Shown here piece by piece: positions 11,385 through 20,686 of a DNA stretch of 64,000 nucleotides. The position numbers and the translations under genes are program-made. Each line of letters begins with the position of its first letter. The stretch's first letter is position 1. The notes below the pieces were generated by a model, which worked only from the letters and a program-made list of their open reading frames with translations, was not told where the DNA came from and searched no databases. The stretch spans positions 186,001 to 250,000 of the forward strand of contig NZ_BJFN01000006.1 in the NCBI RefSeq assembly GCF_014189855.1, given 5' to 3'. The stretch is from Buttiauxella sp. A111 (GTDB lineage Bacteria; Pseudomonadota; Gammaproteobacteria; Enterobacterales; Enterobacteriaceae).

Positions 11385-12362
11385 ATGAGCGAAACGGCCA
11401 CCTGGCAGCCGAGCGCATCCATCCCCAACCTGTTGAAACGCGCCGCGATCATGGCGGTTATTCGGCGTTTTTTTGCCGACCGCGGTGTACTGGAGGTGGA
11501 AACACCCTGCATGAGCCAGGCTACGGTAACGGACATCAATCTGTTCCCGTTTGAAACCCGTTTTGTTGGCCCAGGCCACGCTCAGGGCGTCAATTTGTAC
11601 CTGATGACCAGCCCGGAATATCACATGAAACGCCTACTGGCGGCGGGCGTTGGCCCGGTATTCCAGCTGTGCCGTAGCTTCCGTAACGAAGAGATGGGTC
11701 GCCACCATAATCCAGAATTCACCATGTTGGAGTGGTACCGCCCGCACTACGATATGTATCGTCTGATGAACGAAGTTGATGATTTGTTGCAACTAGTTCT
11801 GGAAACCGATGCTGCCGAGACTCTTTCTTATCAGCAAGCATTCCAGCGCCACCTGGAGATTGATCCGCTTTCTGCGGACAAAAACCAACTGCGCGAAGCG
11901 GCAGCGAAACTTGATTTGAGCAATATTGCCGATCAGGAAGAAGACCGCGACACATTGCTGCAATTGCTTTTCAGCATGGGTGTAGAGCCGCACATTGGTA
12001 AAGACAAGCCGACGTTTGTTTACCACTTCCCGGCAAGCCAGGCCGCACTGGCGCAGATCAGCACCGAAGATCACCGCGTAGCCGAGCGCTTTGAGGTTTA
12101 TTTCCGAGGCATTGAACTGGCGAATGGTTTCCACGAATTAACGGACGCGCGTGAACAGCAACAACGTTTCGAGCAGGATAACCGTAAACGTGCCGCTCGC
12201 GGTTTACCGCAACAGCCAATAGATGTGAATTTGCTGGAAGCGTTGAAAGCCGGATTGCCGGATTGTTCAGGCGTGGCGTTAGGTGTGGATCGTTTGATTA
12301 TGCTGGCGTTGAAGGCTGAAAGACTGGCTGACGTGTTAGCGTTCCCGGTAGACCGGGCATAG
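11385..12362 (+). CDS. epmA: EF-P--(R)-beta-lysine ligase EpmA (GenX/PoxA)
   Basis: 325 residues. It is a paralogue of the class II lysyl-tRNA synthetase catalytic core without the anticodon-binding domain. It activates (R)-beta-lysine with ATP and transfers it to Lys34 of EF-P. Class II motif 2 is visible as [20 protein letters not shown], and motif 3 near the end as [12 protein letters not shown]. The ATG at 11385 follows GGAGA; an in-frame upstream ATG at 11340 is not supported. Repeat copy B begins six bases after the stop. Confidence 0.95.
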   Translation: MSETATWQPSASIPNLLKRAAIMAVIRRFFADRGVLEVETPCMSQATVTDINLFPFETRFVGPGHAQGVNLYLMTSPEYHMKRLLAAGVGPVFQLCRSFRNEEMGRHHNPEFTMLEWYRPHYDMYRLMNEVDDLLQLVLETDAAETLSYQQAFQRHLEIDPLSADKNQLREAAAKLDLSNIADQEEDRDTLLQLLFSMGVEPHIGKDKPTFVYHFPASQAALAQISTEDHRVAERFEVYFRGIELANGFHELTDAREQQQRFEQDNRKRAARGLPQQPIDVNLLEALKAGLPDCSGVALGVDRLIMLALKAERLADVLAFPVDRA

Positions 12363-12367
12363 AACAA

Positions 12368-12482
12368 CCCTCACCCTGGCCCTCTCCCTGAGGGAGAGGG
12401 GATTTACAGTTTTCCCCTTCTCCCCTGAAATAGAGGGTGTACGGTTTTCTCCTTCTCCCTGGGGAGAAGGCCGGGATGAGGG
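12368..12482. repeat. Mosaic hairpin repeat, copy B
   Basis: 115 bases with left end CCCTCACCC and degenerate right end GGGATGAGGG. Three hairpin modules (CCCTCTCCCTGAGGGAGAGGG and two CCTTCTCCC types) are separated by spacers containing ACAGTTTTCC and ACGGTTTTCT. It occupies the whole gap between the convergent genes epmA and mscM. Confidence 0.82.
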
Positions 12483-12490
12483 GGGAACGT

Positions 12491-15400
12491 TTACAAACTC
12501 CCCGGCGTTCTGCCCGCTTTACCTGACGATGTCAGCGTCTTACTACTACGTTGCCCGCCCAAACTATCCAGACGCATCTGGAATGGAGGGAACGGCAGTT
12601 CGATACCGTGTTCGCGGAACCCTTGCAGAATCAGCTGATGAATCTCGTGGCGCAGCGGCATACGGTGGTTCATCTCTGCGGCGTAAATACGCAGTTCAAA
12701 GATTTGAATACCGGCCTGTAAATCCACCAGGAATGCTTCTGGCGCTGGGTTATCAATCACCAGTGAACAACGCTCTGCCGCTTGCAACAGCACCTTCGTT
12801 ACTTCTTCGCTGTTAGCATCGGAAGGTGCCGGGACCGTTAACACCACACGCGTGACGGAGTCCGAGAGTGACCAGTTGATAAACTGCTCGGTGATAAAAG
12901 CCTTGTTAGGGACGATTATCTCTTTGCGGTCCCAGTCGCTGATCGTGGTCGCTCGGGTGTTGATTTTGGTGACGCTACCGGTGAGATCGCGGATTGTTAC
13001 GGTATCGCCAATACGAATCGGCTTTTCAAACAGGATGATCAGGCCAGAGATAAAGTTGGCGAAAATCTCCTGCAAACCAAAACCTAAACCCACACCCAGA
13101 GCGGCGACGAGCCACTGCAACTTCGACCACTCAATACCAATCATTGAGAAGCCCACCAACGTCCCGACCAGCAACAGCAGGTATTTGGTCACGGTGGTAA
13201 TGGCGTAACCTGTGCCCGGTGCTAAATCCAGATGCTGAAGCAGCGCGAGCTCGAGCAGCGCAGGCAGATTACGCACCAGTTGCATGGTGATAATCAGCAC
13301 CAGAATAGCAATCAGCACGGCACCGAGCGTAATCGGTTCAAGGCTTTCCACACCTTGTACCGTTGAGGTCACATCCCACAACGTGATGTTCTCAAGGAAG
13401 CCAAAGGCGGAATGTATTTCTGACCACAATACAATGACCGACAACAGCGCAATCAACATCAGAATCGAACGCACCAGACGCAAGGATTGTACGCTGATGG
13501 TATCCAGATCGATTTCCGGCTCCTCGATGGCTTCCGCCGAACCTTCAGTGCTGTGGGCATGTGCGGGTTCTTCTTCGCCACGGGCACGTTGAGCAAGGAT
13601 TTCCGCGCGGCGATGTTTGGCACGGTCAAATGCCAGACGGCGGCGCTGGATGAGCATCCAACGGCGGAAGATATGGTAAACAACCAGCAACAGGAACCAG
13701 ATAGCGACGGACGTTTCTAGCCTTGCGAGCAACGCTTGCGCAGTGGCCAGGTAGCCGACAGCCGCTGCCAGAATGGCAATTAACGGGGCCGCAAGTAGCA
13801 GGTTCCACAGCATCGTGTTCGCAATGTTTTCGCTATTACCTTGTTTATCCAGATACAGCGGAATACCGGCGCGTTTCAGGCTTAAAGTCACGAGCGCCAT
13901 CGCGCCGCAAATTAAAATAAAGCACAGCCGTCCAAGCGAGTCGGAGAACTCTCGGTCGTTGAGATTATCAAACATAATCAATGCCATAATCAGTGGCACG
14001 ATCAGGCAGATACTCAGCATGTAGTAACGCATGGCGCGAGCCACGCGGTGCTGAGGCCAGCCAAAATGCACAATGAACAAGCCATTCGGACGGGCGAACG
14101 TCGCACAAATCATCACAGCCCACAGCAGTGGAACTGTCGCTGTCACGCCATCACCTATCGCCACCGCCAGGGGGTACGGCCAACCGGCTTGCAGTCCGAA
14201 CCCGAGTGTTGCCCACAGCACCGGCAAAGGCAGCGCCACAAGAATTGACCAGAACACCGTCCGCAACGTTAAGCTGAAATGATCCTGAGTGACCTTGCCA
14301 ACCTTTGCACTGGATCGTTCAAGGAAGGCTGTGAAATGGCGGCGTGAGCTGATACTGAAGCCCACCAGTATTAATGCGCCGAACAACGGCAGCAGGGTTT
14401 CCTTACTGGTCAGCATCATGATGGTAGCGCTGCCGAGCTGGCTGAATGTATCCATCGACACCAGGCGGCGTAAATCCTGCACGATCTCAACCGGCCAGGT
14501 GATACCTATCGGGCTGACATCCGAGGTCCAGAACAGGTAACGGTGGGTCGCCTCGTTCACCTCTTTTAACGCATCTTCAAGCTGGCTGTTCGCCACTTTC
14601 AGTTTGGTCAGTTCGAGAATCAGGTTATCGCCGCCTTGCAGCAGGGAATTGAGCAGTTCGCGCTGGGTACGCAGTTGCGCTTCCAGGATACGATTTTGCT
14701 CGCTGGTGAGCTCCTTGCCATCAGCTTGCCGAATCTGGCGTAATTGCTGCTGCTTGTTTAGCAGGTCTTCGTAATGCAGGCGTTGAACGCGCAATTGGCC
14801 GAGTTCGGTATCCACCTGCTGGGGTTTTGGCATTTCAGGCAAACGAGCAACCTGCGCACGTAATGCTTCGCCCAGAACGTTCGAAACGCCAAGCCATTGT
14901 GACTGCTCGCGTAGCGTGTTCAGTGCCTGACGAACTTGCAACGTCTGGCTGGATGCCTGGCGCTGTTGAGACGCCACTAAATCCATACGCTGAGCTTGTT
15001 GGTTCAGCGCCTGGGATAATTCGCGGTTATTTTTAAACTGCTCAACAATATCTGCGGGCAGGTTTGCGCTGCTTTCTGCCAGCAATTCGGTACTTTCCAG
15101 GGCTTTTTCAGCTTCACGCTGGCGCTGGTTATTAAGTTGGTTACGCAATGCCTGAAGATAAGCATCCAACTGCGTGCTCTGTTTTTGAGCCAGTTCTGCC
15201 CTCAGGCGCGCGAGTTCCTGGCGGTTACTGGCTGACAGTTGCGCCAGCTCCAGTTCATCGACTAGCGCTTTAAGGCGCACGGATTCGGCCTGCAAAGAGA
15301 AACTTTGCGCCTGTGCTAACGGTGTGCTGGTGGCCGGCAGGGTTCCAATCCGGCGTTCAACGTCGTTTAACTGACGGCGCGCATCGGTTTGCTGCTGCGG

Positions 15401-15829
15401 GAGTTGGCTGAGTGAATCAGTGATTTCGCGAGTACGTTCCTGCTCTTGCTGCGCAAGGCGGCTTTTATCCAGCAACTGGCTGCTTACTTGCAGGATTTCC
15501 TGATTCAGCGCATCGGTCGACATGCCTTCCGGCACTTTTTGCGGTTCATCGCTCAGGTTGTTGATCTGTCGGCGTAAGGTGTCAGAGAGCTTGGGGAAAT
15601 TATCTATGACTTGCTGATATTGAGTGGCTCGTTCCAGGGAGACTTTGCGTTCATCAAGCGAATTGAGGGCAGCCTGAAGCGCTTCCACGATTTCAGCGTT
15701 ACCTGGTTTGTCTTTTGCAGACTTAGCTTGTTCAAGTTCCTGGGAGATTTGCCTGGCGTCAGGGGCCGTTGCGGCGTACAGCGGTGAGCTAAGGCACAAA
15801 CCGATCAGAAATGTGATTATCAGGCGCAC
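12491..15829 (-). CDS. mscM: Miniconductance mechanosensitive channel MscM (YjeP)
   Basis: 1112 residues (E. coli 1107). A signal peptide (ending YAA) leads to a large periplasmic, coiled-coil, glutamine-rich region up to about residue 470. Multiple membrane helices follow, then the conserved MscS-type pore and beta domain (GVGLGFGLQEIFANFISGL near 930). It opens under osmotic downshock. The start is a GTG at 15829. It follows psd by 57 bases on the same strand, the conserved psd-mscM operon. A hairpin lies in the gap. Confidence 0.95.
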   Translation of the reverse strand: MRLIITFLIGLCLSSPLYAATAPDARQISQELEQAKSAKDKPGNAEIVEALQAALNSLDERKVSLERATQYQQVIDNFPKLSDTLRRQINNLSDEPQKVPEGMSTDALNQEILQVSSQLLDKSRLAQQEQERTREITDSLSQLPQQQTDARRQLNDVERRIGTLPATSTPLAQAQSFSLQAESVRLKALVDELELAQLSASNRQELARLRAELAQKQSTQLDAYLQALRNQLNNQRQREAEKALESTELLAESSANLPADIVEQFKNNRELSQALNQQAQRMDLVASQQRQASSQTLQVRQALNTLREQSQWLGVSNVLGEALRAQVARLPEMPKPQQVDTELGQLRVQRLHYEDLLNKQQQLRQIRQADGKELTSEQNRILEAQLRTQRELLNSLLQGGDNLILELTKLKVANSQLEDALKEVNEATHRYLFWTSDVSPIGITWPVEIVQDLRRLVSMDTFSQLGSATIMMLTSKETLLPLFGALILVGFSISSRRHFTAFLERSSAKVGKVTQDHFSLTLRTVFWSILVALPLPVLWATLGFGLQAGWPYPLAVAIGDGVTATVPLLWAVMICATFARPNGLFIVHFGWPQHRVARAMRYYMLSICLIVPLIMALIMFDNLNDREFSDSLGRLCFILICGAMALVTLSLKRAGIPLYLDKQGNSENIANTMLWNLLLAAPLIAILAAAVGYLATAQALLARLETSVAIWFLLLVVYHIFRRWMLIQRRRLAFDRAKHRRAEILAQRARGEEEPAHAHSTEGSAEAIEEPEIDLDTISVQSLRLVRSILMLIALLSVIVLWSEIHSAFGFLENITLWDVTSTVQGVESLEPITLGAVLIAILVLIITMQLVRNLPALLELALLQHLDLAPGTGYAITTVTKYLLLLVGTLVGFSMIGIEWSKLQWLVAALGVGLGFGLQEIFANFISGLIILFEKPIRIGDTVTIRDLTGSVTKINTRATTISDWDRKEIIVPNKAFITEQFINWSLSDSVTRVVLTVPAPSDANSEEVTKVLLQAAERCSLVIDNPAPEAFLVDLQAGIQIFELRIYAAEMNHRMPLRHEIHQLILQGFREHGIELPFPPFQMRLDSLGGQRSSKTLTSSGKAGRTPGSL

Positions 15830-15854
15830 GGCACGTCGGTTCCTATAGGTGAAA

Positions 15855-15875
15855 CAGCCCTCGTTATGAGGGCTG
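15855..15875 (-). terminator. Hairpin between psd and mscM
   Basis: A perfect 8-bp stem (CAGCCCTC with GAGGGCTG, 5-base loop) follows psd on the transcribed strand. Only TTT follows it, so it could be a partial terminator or an mRNA-stabilising structure that sets different levels of psd and mscM. Confidence 0.5.
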
Positions 15876-15886
15876 AGGATAACGAG

Positions 15887-16852
15887 TTAAACGTCTGGCT
15901 TGTTTTCTGGCGGTGGGCTGGTTTCCGTTTCCGCTGCAATTTCTGCTTCAGGGATTTCGCTCACTGGCACTTCTGGTTCGTTTCTGAATTCGGTGGAAAT
16001 AGCCAGCGGCTCACCAATCTTCGTGGCTGACAGGTTTTGTAACTGCTCGACCAGATTCACTTTACCTGGGGCGAACAAGTTAATGACCGTCGAACCCAGT
16101 TTAAAGCGACCCATTTCCTGGCCTTTTAACAGGGCCACAGAACCTTCGCTTTCACCCGCAGGCCATGTCCAACGTTTAATAACGCCTTCACGCGGTGGAG
16201 TGATCGTCCCAGCCCAAACGGTTTCGATGCTGCCAACAATGGTGGCACCCACCAGAATCTGCGCCATCGGGCCAAACTCTGTGTCGAACAGGCAGATAAC
16301 GCGCTCGTTACGAGCAAACAGATTCGGTACGTTTTGCGCCGTTAAATGGTTTACGGAGAACAGGTCGCCCGGCACGTAAATCATTTCGCGCAAAATACCG
16401 TTACACGGCATGTGAACGCGGTGGTAGTCGCGCGGTGACAGATACGTCGTAACGAAGCTGCCGTTACGGAACAAATCTGCCATTAAGTAATTACCCGCAA
16501 GCAGGGCTTCAAGGCTGTAGTTGTGGCCTTTTGCCTGCAAGATTTTGTCTTCTTCGATTGGGCCTAACTGGCTGATAACGCCGTCTGCTGGCATCACCAG
16601 TACATTCGGATCGGTATTCACAGGACGAACATCGTCACGCAGCGGGCGTACGAAGAATTCATTGAAGGTGCGATAGCTGGCGGTGTCCGGCTTCTGTGCT
16701 TCCTTCATGTCGACTTTGTAGTATTTGACGAACAGGTCGATAACCAGTTTGGTCAACCAGCCAGCTCGTTTGCTTGCACCCCAGCCTGCCAGGCGAGTTA
16801 GCCAAAGTTTAGGCAGAATGTATTGGAGTGAAAGTTTAAATTTATCTAACAA
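15887..16852 (-). CDS. psd: Phosphatidylserine decarboxylase proenzyme Psd
   Basis: 321 residues. It makes phosphatidylethanolamine at the inner membrane. The proenzyme cleaves itself within LGST: S254 becomes the pyruvoyl group of the alpha chain, matching the E. coli position. The conserved [14 protein letters not shown] segment supplies catalytic His and Asp. The start is a TTG at 16852 with a perfect AGGAGG five bases upstream. An ERIC element sits 17 bases before the start, in the leader or promoter region. Confidence 0.96.
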   Translation of the reverse strand: MLDKFKLSLQYILPKLWLTRLAGWGASKRAGWLTKLVIDLFVKYYKVDMKEAQKPDTASYRTFNEFFVRPLRDDVRPVNTDPNVLVMPADGVISQLGPIEEDKILQAKGHNYSLEALLAGNYLMADLFRNGSFVTTYLSPRDYHRVHMPCNGILREMIYVPGDLFSVNHLTAQNVPNLFARNERVICLFDTEFGPMAQILVGATIVGSIETVWAGTITPPREGVIKRWTWPAGESEGSVALLKGQEMGRFKLGSTVINLFAPGKVNLVEQLQNLSATKIGEPLAISTEFRNEPEVPVSEIPEAEIAAETETSPPPENKPDV

Positions 16853-16868
16853 GATAGCCTCCTGGCTA

Positions 16869-16993
16869 ATGCCCGTCGTCTTTCAAGCCGCAGGCGTGTT
16901 GGCTACGTTCGCTCGCCCGAATCACTTACTTATGTAAGCTCATCGGGCCTCGTTCTCTTGCCGCCTTCCTGCAACTCAAAATACATTGGGCAT
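16869..16993. repeat. ERIC element 1 (full length)
   Basis: 125 bases with inverted ends ATGCCC/GGGCAT. It contains the ERIC landmarks CTTTCAAGCCGCAGGCGTGTTGGCT, a central ACTTACTTATGTAAGCT and CCTGCAACTC near the right end (shown here in part). These match the enterobacterial repetitive intergenic consensus in reverse orientation. It lies directly upstream of psd, so it may be transcribed as a long hairpin in the psd leader. Confidence 0.9.
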
Positions 16994-17056
16994 AGAGATA
17001 TATGCGTACACAAAAAGAAAAATGGAGCGCGATTCTAGCGATGCCCAGCTTAATTG

Positions 17057-18112
17057 TCAGCGGTCAGTATCGGAAAAGGTTTTACGCGATTTTACCTCGG
17101 ACATGCTTTCCAGTATGCGATGGTAGTTTTCGAAACGCGTTTCGGCTATTTCCCCACGTTCCACGGCCTCGCGCAGTGCGCAGCCTGGGTCGTTGGTGTG
17201 GCTGCAGTCACGGTATTTGCAATGGCCTAAATAGTCATGGAATTCAGTGAATCCATGGGTCACCTGGTCCGGCTCTAAGTGCCACAAGCCAAATTCACGC
17301 ACGCCTGGGGAGTCGATAACATCGCCGCCGCCTGGGAAATGATACAGACGCGAAGCTGTGGTTGTGTGCTGACCCAAACCGGAGTTGTCAGAAACGTCAT
17401 TGACCAGAATCTGGACTTCTTTAAAACCAAGCAGGTTATTCAGCAGGCTGGATTTACCCACGCCCGATTGCCCGGCAAAAATACTGACGCGCCCAATCAG
17501 CGCTTCTTCCAGCTCTTTCAGGCCTTCTACTTTGTGGCTGGAAACCAACAGCACGCGATAACCAATGCGGCGGTAGATATCCATTTGTTCGTTGACGAAC
17601 TTCAGGCCTTCTTCGTCGAGCAGATCGGTTTTGTTCAGCACCAGCAGCGGTTCAACGTCGAGGGTTTCGCACGCGACCAGATAACGGTCAATAATATTCA
17701 GTGACAGCTCAGGCAAGATTGCGGAAACAACGATGATTTGGTCGATGTTGGCGGCAATCGGTTTTACGCCATCATAGAAATCAGGGCGTGTCAGAACGGT
17801 TTTGCGTTCGTGTACTGCATCAACGATGCCTTTGATTGTGACACCTGTCGCAGCTTCTTTCGCTGGACGCCAGACCACGTTATCGCCGGTTACCAGCGAA
17901 CGGATGGTGCGACGAATATTGCAGCGGTGAATGTCACCACCGGGAGATTCAACATCGGCATGTTGGCCGAAGCGGCTGATTACGCGACCATCGCGCGGCT
18001 CGCCAAACTGAGAGTCGTCAGGATCGGCTTTCTCCACAGTCTGTTTAAGCCGACGCTGGTGGTTTGCACTAACCCGGCGCTGCTGTCCTTTGGAGAGTTT
18101 ATTTTTGCTCAA
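17057..18112 (-). CDS. rsgA: Ribosome small-subunit GTPase RsgA
   Basis: 351 residues. RsgA checks late 30S maturation and releases assembly factors on GTP hydrolysis. It has an N-terminal OB fold and a circularly permuted GTPase: NKTD (G4) comes before GQSGVGKSS (G1). A C-terminal zinc domain has the pattern C-x4-C-x7-C around [12 protein letters not shown]. The start is taken as the TTG at 18112 ([12 protein letters not shown] follows), which has GGAG upstream as in E. coli. A longer frame reaches 18208 but lacks homology. orn is divergent. Confidence 0.94.
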   Translation of the reverse strand: MSKNKLSKGQQRRVSANHQRRLKQTVEKADPDDSQFGEPRDGRVISRFGQHADVESPGGDIHRCNIRRTIRSLVTGDNVVWRPAKEAATGVTIKGIVDAVHERKTVLTRPDFYDGVKPIAANIDQIIVVSAILPELSLNIIDRYLVACETLDVEPLLVLNKTDLLDEEGLKFVNEQMDIYRRIGYRVLLVSSHKVEGLKELEEALIGRVSIFAGQSGVGKSSLLNNLLGFKEVQILVNDVSDNSGLGQHTTTASRLYHFPGGGDVIDSPGVREFGLWHLEPDQVTHGFTEFHDYLGHCKYRDCSHTNDPGCALREAVERGEIAETRFENYHRILESMSEVKSRKTFSDTDR

Positions 18113-18225
18113 TCTTACTGGCTCCTGGTCGCCCGTGATGGGCAAAACCTCTATGATACACACTATTTTATACGAATTAACCCATCGACAAAGGTGGGCT
18201 ACGCACAAGAAGGGTGGAAAATAGC

Positions 18226-18771
18226 ATGAGTGGAAATGAAAACAATCTCATTTGGATTGATTTAGAAATGACCGGCCTGGACCCCGAGCGGGATCGCATA
18301 ATTGAAATTGCCACTCTGGTTACTGATGCCAATTTGAATATCCTCGCCGAAGGGCCAACTATCGCTGTTCATCAGTCTGATGAGCAGTTGGCACTGATGG
18401 ATGACTGGAATGTGCGTACCCATACCGGCAGCGGCCTGGTTGAGCGTGTTAAAGCCAGTACAATGGATGACCGTGCGGCGGAACTGGCAACGCTTGAGTT
18501 CCTGAAACAGTGGGTTCCGGCAAATAGCTCACCAATTTGTGGTAATAGCATAGGCCAGGATCGCCGTTTCCTGTTTAAGTACATGCCTGAGCTGGAAGAG
18601 TACTTCCACTACCGTTATCTGGATGTCAGCACGCTAAAAGAGCTGGCTCGTCGTTGGAAACCTGAAATTTTGGCTGATTTCAAAAAGCAGGGCACTCATC
18701 AGGCAATGGACGATATTCGCGAGTCGGTGGCAGAGTTAGCATTCTACCGTGAGAATTTTATTAAGCTTTAA
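18226..18771 (+). CDS. orn: Oligoribonuclease Orn
   Basis: 181 residues, the same as E. coli. It is a 3'-5' exonuclease that degrades 2-5 nt RNAs (nanoRNAs, pGpG) in the cytoplasm. DEDDh motifs are visible: [11 protein letters not shown] (Exo I), [11 protein letters not shown] (Exo II) and [12 protein letters not shown] (Exo III with the catalytic His). The ATG at 18226 is chosen by homology; the in-frame ATG at 18214 is four codons upstream. Confidence 0.97.
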   Translation: MSGNENNLIWIDLEMTGLDPERDRIIEIATLVTDANLNILAEGPTIAVHQSDEQLALMDDWNVRTHTGSGLVERVKASTMDDRAAELATLEFLKQWVPANSSPICGNSIGQDRRFLFKYMPELEEYFHYRYLDVSTLKELARRWKPEILADFKKQGTHQAMDDIRESVAELAFYRENFIKL

Positions 18772-18779
18772 AGCTTACG

Positions 18780-18802
18780 GAAGGAGGCATTTCGCCTCCT
18801 TC
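18780..18802 (+). terminator. Hairpin after orn
   Basis: A perfect 9-bp stem, GAAGGAGGC with GCCTCCTTC, around ATTTC begins nine bases past the orn stop. No long T run follows, so it is either a weak intrinsic terminator or a 3'-end stabiliser. Confidence 0.55.
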
Positions 18803-18875
18803 GTTGATAAAGTAATCATCTTGTTGGTTAAGTAACCACTTGAACATAATTTTTGAAAAAAGTGGTTTGAGGGGC

Positions 18876-18903
18876 TTGCGACTAAAACGATTTCTCGTAT
18901 AAT
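18876..18903 (+). promoter_or_regulatory. Promoter of the tRNA-Gly cluster
   Basis: TTGCGA (18876-18881) and a perfect TATAAT (18898-18903) with 16-base spacing are followed by a GC-rich discriminator (GCGCCTCCC). This is the pattern of growth-rate and ppGpp-controlled stable-RNA promoters. The first tRNA starts 41 bases downstream. Confidence 0.8.
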
Positions 18904-18944
18904 GCGCCTCCCGTACCGATGCAGAATTTGCAGCGTTACACAGA

Positions 18945-19020
<76 letters not shown>

Positions 19021-19087
19021 AATTTGATTACAGCAGTACCACCAAATTCGATGGCTTTTAAGCATCAGCTTAAAAGACGAAGAATAT

Positions 19088-19163
<76 letters not shown>

Positions 19164-19200
19164 AAATTTGATTTGGCTTTTAAAAGCCAGCACCACCCAA

Positions 19201-19276
<76 letters not shown>

Positions 19277-19546
19277 AATTCTTATCTCCAGTACAAATTA
19301 TCCACAACGCTAAGCAGCGTCGGTGGTGGTTTTTACGTTCCTGATAAATTGTTGTAAACAGAGTTATCCACAGCTCGCTTCCTTTCTCTTAGATTGCTAA
19401 TTATTTCTTAACTTTTACATGAATATTTTAAACTATTGATTTTTATCATGTTTTAAATAATTAGAAATGTTAACTCTATCGCTTGACGTTTTTTTTCTTT
19501 TTACGCCATAAGGTGTTCTAATTTTTATTCACATCCTGTGGACATG
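19277..19546. other. AT-rich spacer after the tRNA cluster
   Basis: 270 bases between tRNA-Gly copy 3 and the queG stop. It is markedly AT-rich, with TTATCCAC near 19365 and long T tracts, and unlike the flanking genes in composition. No open reading frame with a credible start, no integrase and no copy of the tRNA 3' end was seen. Processing and termination signals for the tRNA transcript probably lie here. Confidence 0.4.
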
Positions 19547-20686
19547 TCACGCATCACGTTTTAACCCCTTTTCAATGACGCGGACCAGACGCTGTTTTTG
19601 CGGTAGCTGGACTTCCGTAGCATCCGCGCTTCGCTTGGTTAATTGTTGCGCAATCGCCCAGTCAATGTGTTCATCAAGAAGTGGGTGCTCACCTTTTCGC
19701 TGTTGTAACGCTTCCAACATTGTTTCGTCCCAGGGTGCATTGCCCATCGCCACAGCAATATTTCGCAGCCAGCGCAAATGTCCAATCCGTCGAATCGCTG
19801 AACCTTCCGTCACGCGGAGGAAGTAATCTTCACTCCAGCCAAATAGCTCAACGAGTGGCGGTGCATGCAACGCGCGGCGCGGGCTAAAATCGTCTTCTAC
19901 GGTTAATTGCGAAAAACGGTTCCACGGGCAAATCAGCTGGCAATCGTCACAACCATAGATGCGGTTACCTATTAACGGTCTGAACTCTTCTGGAATTGCC
20001 CCTTCCAGTTCAATGGTCAGGTAAGAGATACAACGCCTGGCGTCCACGGTGTAAGGCTCAACAATTGCGCCGGTAGGGCAAATTGTCATGCAGGCCACGC
20101 AGCGCCCGCACTTTTCCTCGATTGCTTCATCAACAGGAAGAGGAATGTCGACCAACAATTCCCCCAGGAAAAAGAACGAGCCTGCTTCTTGATTTAGGAT
20201 AAGTGAGTGCTTACCTGTCCAACCCAAACCGGCCTTTTCAGCCAGAGGGCGCTCAAGAAGCGGCGCTGAATCCACAAAAGGTCTAAAATTCAGCGTGGAA
20301 CAGTGTGACTGGATCATTTCACCCAGTTTTTTGAGCCGATTACGCAGCAGTTTGTGGTAATCGCGTCCCAGGGCATAACGGCTGATATAGCCAATTTTGG
20401 GGTTTTTGAGCGTTGATGCAAACGCGGCATTAGCTGGAAGATAGTTCATCCTCACGCTAATCACACGTAATGTACCGGGGAGCAATTCGTGAGGTCGGGC
20501 ACGCATCATGCCGTGACGAGCCATCCAGTCCATCTCGCCGTGGTATTGTTTATCCAGCCACAACTGAAGCGCGGGCTCACTGGCGGTGAGATCGGTATCG
20601 GTTATCCCCACTTGCTGGAAGCCGAGTTCGATTCCCCACTGTTTAATATTTTGCGCTAATTGATTGAGATCGAGGGGCTGTGACAT
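19547..20686 (-). CDS. queG: Epoxyqueuosine reductase QueG
   Basis: 379 residues (E. coli YjeS). It carries out the last step of queuosine synthesis, reducing epoxyqueuosine in tRNA to queuosine with cobalamin and two [4Fe-4S] clusters. The cluster motifs are CGRCVACMTICPTGAI and YGCDDCQLICPWN. The conserved GYISRYALGRDYHKL and GWTGKHSLIL segments are present. Its ATG (20686-20684) overlaps the divergent nnr ATG (20685-20687) by two bases, through a CATG palindrome. Confidence 0.95.
   Translation of the reverse strand: MSQPLDLNQLAQNIKQWGIELGFQQVGITDTDLTASEPALQLWLDKQYHGEMDWMARHGMMRARPHELLPGTLRVISVRMNYLPANAAFASTLKNPKIGYISRYALGRDYHKLLRNRLKKLGEMIQSHCSTLNFRPFVDSAPLLERPLAEKAGLGWTGKHSLILNQEAGSFFFLGELLVDIPLPVDEAIEEKCGRCVACMTICPTGAIVEPYTVDARRCISYLTIELEGAIPEEFRPLIGNRIYGCDDCQLICPWNRFSQLTVEDDFSPRRALHAPPLVELFGWSEDYFLRVTEGSAIRRIGHLRWLRNIAVAMGNAPWDETMLEALQQRKGEHPLLDEHIDWAIAQQLTKRSADATEVQLPQKQRLVRVIEKGLKRDA

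Noticed and set aside
19365-19545. TTATCCAC sequences after the tRNA genes as DnaA boxes or an origin
   Set aside because: Only one or two such octamers occur by eye, without an array, 13-mers or replication genes. Chance matches in AT-rich DNA are likely.
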